Origin: JBFMGS01 sp040752635 | Lineage (GTDB): Bacteria; Bacillota; SHA-98; UBA4971 | Direction: 5' to 3' | Assembly: GCA_040752635.1 (NCBI GenBank) | Contig: JBFMGS010000105.1 | Location: forward strand, 1 to 5,179 | DNA length: 5,179 bases | Shown: positions 1 to 4,337 of the stretch, in pieces | Layout of the letters: each line of letters begins with the position of its first letter | Position numbering within the stretch: the first letter of the stretch is position 1 | The notes under the pieces: generated by a model | Databases searched by the model: none | What the model saw: only the letters and a program-made list of their open reading frames with translations | Told to the model about the DNA's origin: nothing | Position numbers and translations under genes: made by a program

Positions 1-1
1 A

Positions 2-292
2 GCTATAGCACCTGCGGCGTGTCGGGACTATTCTGAACGGATTTCAAGGCTGGTAGCTGCAGTATGTGTGAACAAGTTGAAGGGTGACGGGTCGGAAAAA
101 CAGATGATCCTCAACCTGTCAGTGCTTGTGCCGGTCTCCGATGTTGAGCAGCTGGGTGACGAACTGGAACGAATAGCGTCAGACCAAACGGTGGAGGTGA
201 GATTCACCGGCCCTTGGCCACCTTATAGTTTCGTTGGGTCTGAGATCAAGAGGGGTGCCCTAGATAACAAGGGAGTAGGGGCGATGGTGTAA
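2..292 (+). CDS. Gas vesicle protein GvpF/GvpL family, C-terminal part (5' end outside window)
   Basis: The frame is open from the first bases of the window to a TAA at 290-292, giving the last 96 residues of a longer protein. An internal GTG at 68 would give 74 residues, but the open frame continues upstream of it, and GvpF/L proteins are normally about 250 residues, so this is read as a truncated gene end. The diagnostic feature is the C-terminal block FTGPWPPYSFV, the hallmark of GvpF/L. It is preceded by a 'QMILNLSVLVP' strand and a 'VEQLGDELERIA' helix that match the usual layout of the C-terminal domain. GvpF/L proteins are minor accessory proteins that bind GvpA and help start vesicle assembly. 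The tail after the signature is about 18 residues. It clearly differs from the second GvpF/L at 2942-3754, so the two are paralogs and not a recent duplication. Which of F or L it is cannot be decided from this fragment. Confidence 0.88.
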   Translation, partial: AIAPAACRDYSERISRLVAAVCVNKLKGDGSEKQMILNLSVLVPVSDVEQLGDELERIASDQTVEVRFTGPWPPYSFVGSEIKRGALDNKGVGAMV

Positions 293-318
293 CACTCGGC
301 AGGCAAGCCGGATATAAT
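289..318 (+). promoter_or_regulatory. Probable sigA/sigma-70 promoter for gvpA
   Basis: A perfect -10 hexamer TATAAT lies at 313-318. An 18-bp spacer separates it from GTAACA at 289-294, which matches 4 of 6 bases of TTGACA. The -35 element overlaps the TAA stop of the upstream gvpF/L gene. Transcription would start near base 325 and leave an untranslated leader of about 118 nt before gvpA. An own promoter for gvpA fits the need for far more shell protein than accessory proteins. The -10 is strong evidence; the -35 is modest. Confidence 0.6.
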
Positions 319-330
319 GAAGTGTAGCAA

Positions 331-359
331 AGCATCGGCAGTCCGCCCGATGTGATGCT
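331..359 (+). promoter_or_regulatory. Possible stem-loop in the gvpA leader
   Basis: Two mutually exclusive pairings are visible: AGCATC (331-336) with GATGCT (354-359), or CATCGG (333-338) with CCGATG (347-352) around an 8-nt loop. It lies a few bases after the predicted transcription start, where a 5' hairpin could stabilise the mRNA. A further 8-bp palindrome CGGTACCG follows at 362-369. Both stems are short, so a regulatory role is only a possibility. Confidence 0.25.
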
Positions 360-426
360 GACGGTACCGGTTGTGTTAACCTGCCTGCTGGTGGGAGCGC
401 CGGCAAGGTAGGCGATGTAATCGATG

Positions 427-434
427 AAAGGAGG
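427..434 (+). promoter_or_regulatory. Strong ribosome binding site of gvpA
   Basis: AAAGGAGG lies 8 nt before the ATG at 443. It picks this start over the ATG at 439, which runs into a stop after five codons. It is the best-placed Shine-Dalgarno site in the window, as expected for an abundant structural protein. Confidence 0.8.
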
Positions 435-442
435 AACGATGT

Positions 443-661
443 ATGGGGATTCGTAAGAGCCTTGAGGCCTCGAGTCTGGCGGAAGTGTTGGATAGGATTC
501 TTGATAAAGGCGTAGTGATCGACTTGTGGGTGAGAGTGACTCTGGTTGGGATAGAACTCCTTGCAGTGGAAGCCAGGATCGTTATCGCATCTGTAGACAC
601 CTGGCTGAAGTACGCCGAGGCGGTTGGCCTTCTCCAGTTAGCTGCTCCTCCTGCTGCTTAA
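443..661 (+). CDS. gvpA: Gas vesicle structural protein GvpA
   Basis: This 72-residue protein is the main shell subunit of gas vesicles. It polymerises into low-pitch ribs that form a hollow, gas-permeable, water-excluding cylinder and gives the cell buoyancy. The conserved core is plain. Helix 1 is SSLAEVLDRILDKG (residues 10-23), followed by the beta-hairpin VVIDLWVRVTLVGIELLAVEARIV (24-47, split at VGIE), and helix 2 is SVDTWLKYAEAVGL (50-63). The length equals typical bacterial GvpA, and the tail is the usual short alanine/proline-rich end. Differences from the usual consensus are Leu28 (commonly Ala in IDAW) and Trp54 (commonly Tyr). A GvpJ or GvpM/S minor homolog is unlikely because those diverge more and are usually longer. 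The gene has its own promoter and a strong ribosome binding site. A large hairpin 51 bp after its stop separates it from the ATPase gene. Only one copy is visible in this window. Confidence 0.97.
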   Translation: MGIRKSLEASSLAEVLDRILDKGVVIDLWVRVTLVGIELLAVEARIVIASVDTWLKYAEAVGLLQLAAPPAA

Positions 662-712
662 GCTCTTGCCCATGACCCAGGCGTATCGAGTTGACGGAGC
701 CTAGTTACCTGT

Positions 713-752
713 TGTCGTGTCGGGACACGGAAAGTTGTGTCCCGACACGACA
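713..752 (+). repeat. Perfect 16-bp inverted repeat (hairpin) between gvpA and the ATPase gene
   Basis: The left arm TGTCGTGTCGGGACAC (713-728) is the exact reverse complement of the right arm at 737-752, with an 8-nt loop GGAAAGTT. Each arm also holds its own dyad: GTGTC-GG-GACAC at 717-728 and GTGTC-CC-GACAC at 737-748. As RNA it would be a very stable hairpin. No T-tract follows (the next bases are TATGTTGAG), so it is not a canonical intrinsic terminator. Its position directly after gvpA suggests a 3' stabiliser or partial attenuator that raises gvpA mRNA relative to the downstream accessory genes. Alternatives are a tandem operator for a dimeric regulator, or one copy of a dispersed palindromic element. 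The structure is certain; the role is inference. Confidence 0.9.
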
Positions 753-774
753 TATGTTGAGTACCAGGAGCACG

Positions 775-781
775 AAAGGGG
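775..781 (+). promoter_or_regulatory. Ribosome binding site that favours the TTG 790 start of the ATPase gene
   Basis: AAAGGGG lies 8 nt before TTG 790. The alternative starts, TTG 691, ATG 754 and ATG 808, have no comparable site at normal spacing. The two upstream ones would also translate through or directly out of the hairpin at 713-752. Confidence 0.5.
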
Positions 782-789
782 CGGTAAGG

Positions 790-2952
790 TTGGCACCTTC
801 GGACCCGATGGAGCTTCGAGTAGCTGAAGCGTTGCCCAGGGACGTGGGAAGAGGCATAGCCCGAGTTGATCCTGTGGACATGGCTAAGCTCGGGTGCGAG
901 ATCGGCGACGTCGTTGAGATCTGCGGAAAGCGGAGAGCTCCGGCCAGGATCATGTTGGCGTTTCCCGAACACCGGGGGAAGCGGCTCATCCAGATCGACG
1001 GGATCGTCCGGAGAAACGCGCAGGTCGCGCTGGACGACAAGGTAAAACTGGTCAAGGCGCAGTGCAGAAGCGCCGAAAAGATCGTTCTCGCGCCCGTGCA
1101 TAGGGCGACGCGCACAACAGGCTACGGGGACACGCTCTTCATACGGAGGGCGATGGAAGGTATCCCCGTGTCCTGTCAGGACCACATTCGCCTCAACCTT
1201 TTTGGCAGCCTGCCGTACGAGTTCGAGGTCGTAGACACATATCCAAAGGGCATTGTGGCGGCGACCTCCTCGACGCGCGTGATAGCAAGCTCTGAAGAAG
1301 TCCGCGGGAAAAGGGAACCCAAGATCACCTACGAAGACATCGGTGGGCTTGGCAAGGAGATCCAGAAGGTCCGGGAGATGATCGAACTCCCTCTGAGGCA
1401 CCCTGAGATCTTCGGGAGGCTCGGGATAGAGCCCCCCAAAGGCGTTCTCCTTTGCGGCCCTCCAGGCACCGGCAAGACTCTCATTGCCCGCGCGGTCGCA
1501 AGCGAGACGGACGCATTCTTTATCCACGTGAACGGTCCCGAGATCATCCATAAGTACTACGGCGAGAGCGAGGCCGAACTTCGGAGAGTATTCGAGGAAG
1601 CGAGGAAAAGCGCACCAAGTATCATATTCCTGGACGAGATAGACGCGATCGCCCCCAAGCGCCAGGAGGTGACAGGAGAGGTTGAAAAAAGAGTTGTGGC
1701 GCAGCTCCTGGCACTGCTTGACGGACTCGAGCGCCGGGGACAGGTGATCGTCATTGCTGCGACCAACATCCCGAACGCGCTCGACCCTGCGCTCAGGCGA
1801 CCCGGACGGCTCGACAGAGAGATATCCATCAACGTGCCGGACCGAGCAGGCCGGCTGGAGATCCTCCAGATCCACACGAGGGGAATGCCCCTGGGCAAAG
1901 ACGCAGACCTTGAGAAGCTGGCGCAGGTGACTCACGGATTCGTCGGCGCAGACCTCGAGGCGCTTTGTAAAGAGGCAGGAATGAGCGCCCTCCGGAGGCT
2001 TATCCCTGAAATCGACCTGCAATCCGAGTACATCTCCGACGATGTCCTCTCCAGGCTCGAGGTGACGATGGGGGACTTCCTTTCGGCCTTGCGAGAGGTG
2101 CAGCCGTCTGGAACCAGGGAGATCCTTGTGGAGGTGCCCGAGACCAGTTGGAACGACATTGGGGGCCTCGAAAGCGTCAAGCAAGAACTCGTGCAGGCCG
2201 TCGAGTGGCCCCTCAAGTATCCAGAGTTGTTCGAGGCCGCGGGGATTGAGCCCCCAAAGGGAATTCTCCTTTATGGTCCGCCCGGGACGGGTAAGACCCT
2301 TCTCGCGAAGGCAGTTGCCAGCCAGAGCGAGGCGAACTTCATAAGCATAAAGGGGCCTGAACTCCTCTCCAAGTGGGTCGGAGAGTCCGAAAAAGGCGTG
2401 AGGGAGATCTTCGCCAAAGCTAGGCACGTGGCTCCCTGCATAATCTTTTTTGATGAGATCGACGCCATTGCACCCGCGAGAATGTCCTCGGCGGACTCCG
2501 CAGTGATGGACCGGGTGGTGAGCCAGTTGCTGACGGAGATCGACGGGATAGAGAAGATAAGGGGCATCCTGATCATCGGTGCGACGAACCGCATAGACAT
2601 GGTAGACCCTGCGCTCCTCAGGCCCGGGAGGCTGGAGCTCCACCTGAAACTAGAGTTGCCCACCCTTGAGGAGCGAGTTGCGATCTTCCGGGTTCACCTC
2701 GCTCGGAAGCCAGTTGCCGAGGGTGTCACGCCCGAGTGGTTGGCTTCGCTCGTCGAGGGCGCCACAGGCGCAGACATCGAGGCATTGTGTAGAAGGGCCG
2801 GGATGCTTGCCATACGCGATTTCCTCACCGATCTGGGGAAAGTCGAAGTCATAGGCGTACCCCGGTCCGGTCTTGTGGTCCTGGGCGACCACTTCAGAGA
2901 GTCCGCCAAAAGACTCATCAAATCCACGGAGGGGGTCGGCCATGCGCAGTAA
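790..2952 (+). CDS. Cdc48/p97/VAT-type tandem AAA+ ATPase in the gas vesicle operon
   Basis: The product is 720 residues from TTG 790, similar to archaeal VAT (about 745). Domain order is Cdc48 N-domain (about residues 7-95 double-psi barrel, starting MELRVAEALPRDVGRGIARVDP-like, then about 96-180), then AAA ring D1, then AAA ring D2. D1 has Walker A GPPGTGKT (223-230), Walker B FLDEID (280-285), sensor Asn326 and arginine fingers Arg337 and Arg340 in RRPGR. D2 has Walker A GPPGTGKT (496-503), Walker B FFDEID (553-558) and an LLRPGRLE finger region. Pore-loop aromatics occur in both rings (Tyr256-Tyr257 in KYYGESE, Trp529 in KWVGESE), the VAT pattern associated with threading and unfolding substrates. 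No protease domain is present, so it should act as an unfoldase or remodeller in the cytoplasm. The gene sits between gvpA and gvpF/L and overlaps the latter by 11 bp, implying a role with Gvp proteins. It is not the MoxR-type GvpN. The family call is certain, the gas-vesicle role is inferred, and the start is uncertain (790, 808 or 754). Confidence 0.96.
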   Translation: MAPSDPMELRVAEALPRDVGRGIARVDPVDMAKLGCEIGDVVEICGKRRAPARIMLAFPEHRGKRLIQIDGIVRRNAQVALDDKVKLVKAQCRSAEKIVLAPVHRATRTTGYGDTLFIRRAMEGIPVSCQDHIRLNLFGSLPYEFEVVDTYPKGIVAATSSTRVIASSEEVRGKREPKITYEDIGGLGKEIQKVREMIELPLRHPEIFGRLGIEPPKGVLLCGPPGTGKTLIARAVASETDAFFIHVNGPEIIHKYYGESEAELRRVFEEARKSAPSIIFLDEIDAIAPKRQEVTGEVEKRVVAQLLALLDGLERRGQVIVIAATNIPNALDPALRRPGRLDREISINVPDRAGRLEILQIHTRGMPLGKDADLEKLAQVTHGFVGADLEALCKEAGMSALRRLIPEIDLQSEYISDDVLSRLEVTMGDFLSALREVQPSGTREILVEVPETSWNDIGGLESVKQELVQAVEWPLKYPELFEAAGIEPPKGILLYGPPGTGKTLLAKAVASQSEANFISIKGPELLSKWVGESEKGVREIFAKARHVAPCIIFFDEIDAIAPARMSSADSAVMDRVVSQLLTEIDGIEKIRGILIIGATNRIDMVDPALLRPGRLELHLKLELPTLEERVAIFRVHLARKPVAEGVTPEWLASLVEGATGADIEALCRRAGMLAIRDFLTDLGKVEVIGVPRSGLVVLGDHFRESAKRLIKSTEGVGHAQ
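2928..2935 (+). promoter_or_regulatory. Internal ribosome binding site for the second gvpF/L gene
   Basis: GGAGGGGG lies inside the last codons of the ATPase gene. Its GGAGG core (2928-2932) is 9 nt before ATG 2942. It fixes that start, since the open frame extends further upstream without a comparable site, and it supports coupled translation of the two genes. Confidence 0.65.
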
Positions 2953-3754
2953 GTCTCCTGAGAAGGGCGAGGCACGCGGACACGCGAGCGGGGAAGGGGC
3001 GTTGTACCTCTATGGTATAGTCGGCGGCCCAGTCGAGGAGCCTCTGGGGCTTAGCGGGATAGGCCAGCCTCCCGGGGACGTGTTTGTCATTCCTTACGAC
3101 GACATCGCTGCGGTCGTGAGCAAGACACCGGAAACAGAGTTCCCGCCGTCTCGTCAGAACGTTTTCACGCACCAGAGAGTACTGTTGTCTTTGATGGAAC
3201 GGTATACGGTGATCCCTGTCAGCTTTGGGAATACACTTGGCACGGCCCACGATGTCATCGAAGTCTTGCGGGGAGGCTACGACGGCTTTAAGGGCACCCT
3301 GAGTTACATCCACGGTAAGATAGAAGTTGGCCTGGCAGTCTCCTGGAAGCAAGAAGCTTTCATGGAGGAGCTTAAGTCAATTGGAAAAGGCCTTGCATCT
3401 ATGACAGGGCCGCGCCGGCGAATCCTCAGGCAGCCGTCGCATTCGCTGCAAACTGCCATTTCGACCGGGGAGGCGGCGGCGGAGGCGCTCGCCGCGCGCG
3501 CGGCCAAGATAAGCCGGGCCATCCATGATAACCTCAAAACCTACACGGTGTCCTCAAGGCTGAATGCGCCCCTGGGGGAAAGAATGGTCCTTAACGCAGC
3601 CTACCTTGTGGAAAAGGCGCGGGAAACCGAGTTCGATCAAAGGGTAAACGAGGTTGCCGCCGAGCTCGGCGACCGTTTCGATTTCAACTACACCGGGCCG
3701 TGGCCACCATACAACTTTGTCGATATCAGACTTAAGATAGCTGGCCCAAGATGA
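2942..3754 (+). CDS. Gas vesicle protein GvpF/GvpL family (second copy, complete)
   Basis: The product is 270 residues, normal for GvpF/L. The first 19 or so residues are charged and poorly conserved. The N-terminal domain then begins with ALYLYGIVGG (20-29) and contains DDIAAVVS (53-60) and HQRVLLSLMERYTVIPVSFGN (77-97), the family equivalent of the usual 'HERVLE...VLPLRFG' block. An alanine-rich helical stretch (about 185-210) leads into the C-terminal domain, which ends with ERMVLNAAYLVEK and the signature TGPWPPYNFV (251-260). GvpF/L proteins are essential accessory proteins; GvpF-type members bind GvpA and are thought to keep it assembly-competent. The ATG overlaps the end of the ATPase gene (ATGCGCAGTAA, 11 bp) in another frame, and the gene ends 16 bp before gvpO. 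It is clearly a paralog of the gene ending at 292. Assignment to F or L specifically is not secure from sequence alone. Confidence 0.95.
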   Translation: MRSKSPEKGEARGHASGEGALYLYGIVGGPVEEPLGLSGIGQPPGDVFVIPYDDIAAVVSKTPETEFPPSRQNVFTHQRVLLSLMERYTVIPVSFGNTLGTAHDVIEVLRGGYDGFKGTLSYIHGKIEVGLAVSWKQEAFMEELKSIGKGLASMTGPRRRILRQPSHSLQTAISTGEAAAEALAARAAKISRAIHDNLKTYTVSSRLNAPLGERMVLNAAYLVEKARETEFDQRVNEVAAELGDRFDFNYTGPWPPYNFVDIRLKIAGPR

Positions 3755-3770
3755 ACCGCAGGGCGGTAAT

Positions 3771-4064
3771 ATGGGGGGTTTACATATGGATGTCGAGAAG
3801 TGTCTGACGGTTGCTCAAGACTTTGTCAGAAGGAATATTGGGGAACTGTGGAAGATCATCGGCGTCACCCCAAGAGAGGACGGTTGGACCGTCAAAGTAG
3901 AAATCATCGAAGAGGACGAGTACATGCGGAGACACGGCAGGGACGAACTCCTGGCGGAATATGACGTCGATGTGGACCAACACTTCGAGATCGTGAGCTA
4001 TCGCAGGACCGGCTTCCGACACAGGGGCGAGATCCCGACGTCCGAAGGCACCCAGGAGGATTAG
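3771..4064 (+). CDS. gvpO: Gas vesicle protein GvpO
   Basis: This 97-residue acidic protein has the GvpO pattern: an N-terminal helix (VAQDFVRRNIGELWKIIGV), then DGWTVKVEIIEEDEY, a classic GvpO block with Trp and a Val-Glu-x-x-Glu strand, then 'LLAEYDVDVDQHFEIVSYRRTGFRHRG', which matches the conserved 'YEV-LD--GEL--Y-R-RRY-R' ending of the family. GvpO is an accessory protein required for vesicle formation in haloarchaea and also found in actinobacteria; its biochemical role is not settled. Many GvpO proteins are longer because of a charged N-terminal extension, which is absent here, so this is the bare domain. The start is uncertain. ATG 3771 has AGGGCGG 4 nt upstream, while ATG 3786 (91-92 residues, MDVEKCL...) has GGGGGG 7 nt upstream and fits the family start better. 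It follows gvpF/L by 16 bp and appears to be the last gvp gene here. Confidence 0.88.
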   Translation: MGGLHMDVEKCLTVAQDFVRRNIGELWKIIGVTPREDGWTVKVEIIEEDEYMRRHGRDELLAEYDVDVDQHFEIVSYRRTGFRHRGEIPTSEGTQED

Positions 4065-4080
4065 CGCAAGGTTTCGGACG
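4039..4080 (+). other. Inverted repeat across the gvpO stop codon (possible operon-end hairpin)
   Basis: CGTCCGAA (4039-4046) pairs exactly with TTCGGACG (4073-4080) around a 26-nt loop that contains the gvpO TAG. No T-run follows (CCCTGTTAAAG), so it is not a standard intrinsic terminator. It could protect the 3' end of the gvp mRNA or be chance. Confidence 0.25.
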
Positions 4081-4252
4081 CCCTGTTAAAGCCGCCGGCC
4101 CCTCTCCCATGCCACCTGAGACTGCCGGGGAAACTTCCGCACGCGCCGGCCAGGGGTGAACCGGCTCGCCCCGGCATTGTCCCCCAGGTTCCACGTTGTT
4201 ATTCCCACGGACAGGCATACCATTTCCCTACCCTTTCGTGTGCCGGTGTGTC
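4065..4252. other. Intergenic region between gvpO and the MATE promoter
   Basis: No convincing gene is seen here. It is G+C-rich and contains an exact 8-bp inverted repeat, TGCCGGGG (4123-4130) with CCCCGGCA (4169-4176). Inside this is a second stem, GCCGG (4145-4149) with CCGGC (4161-4165). Together they could form a branched hairpin, a plausible end of the gvp operon, but no U-tract follows. Termination would then have to be Rho-dependent or lie elsewhere. Confidence 0.35.
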
Positions 4253-4282
4253 TTGCCAGCATAGGGAATGCAGGGCTATAAT
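4253..4282 (+). promoter_or_regulatory. Probable sigA/sigma-70 promoter for the MATE transporter gene
   Basis: TTGCCA (4253-4258, 5 of 6 to TTGACA) is followed by an 18-bp spacer and a perfect TATAAT (4277-4282). Transcription would start near 4289, about 49 nt before the TTG 4338 start. It makes the transporter a separate transcription unit from the gvp genes. Confidence 0.7.
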
Positions 4283-4293
4283 AAACGGGGGAA

Positions 4294-4316
4294 CTCCTCT
4301 GCGGCATCAGGAGGTG
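4294..4316 (+). promoter_or_regulatory. Perfect Shine-Dalgarno site without a well-placed start, pairable with CTCCT
   Basis: AGGAGGTG (4309-4316) is a full complement of the 16S rRNA anti-Shine-Dalgarno. No ATG, GTG or TTG lies 5-13 nt downstream. The next possible starts are GTG 4333, which opens a 13-codon reading frame ending at TAA 4372-4374, and TTG 4338, in frame with the transporter and 21 nt away. CTCCT (4294-4298) can pair with AGGAG (4309-4313) and hide the site. The function is not established. Confidence 0.4.
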
Positions 4317-4337
4317 TAAGAAGCGGAATCGCGTGCA

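Noticed and set aside
672..704. 10-codon frame ATG 672 to TAG 704 between gvpA and the hairpin
   Set aside because: No Shine-Dalgarno site precedes it and it is too short to support.
691..719. TTGACG at 691-696 as a -35 element for the ATPase gene
   Set aside because: No -10-like hexamer lies at 16-18 bp downstream; that position is the G+C-rich hairpin arm.
713..760. The 16-bp hairpin as a classical intrinsic terminator
   Set aside because: No run of T residues follows the stem (TATGTTGAG), so strong factor-independent termination is not supported.
658..2643. Long open frame of 661 codons on the minus strand opposite the ATPase gene
   Set aside because: It is a shadow of codon bias in the G+C-rich + strand gene; the product has no recognisable domain, and the + strand protein is unmistakably conserved.
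3751..3807. 18-codon frame starting with ATGA overlap at the gvpF/L stop
   Set aside because: It has no ribosome binding site of its own, no recognisable product, and overlaps the gvpO start region; probably chance.
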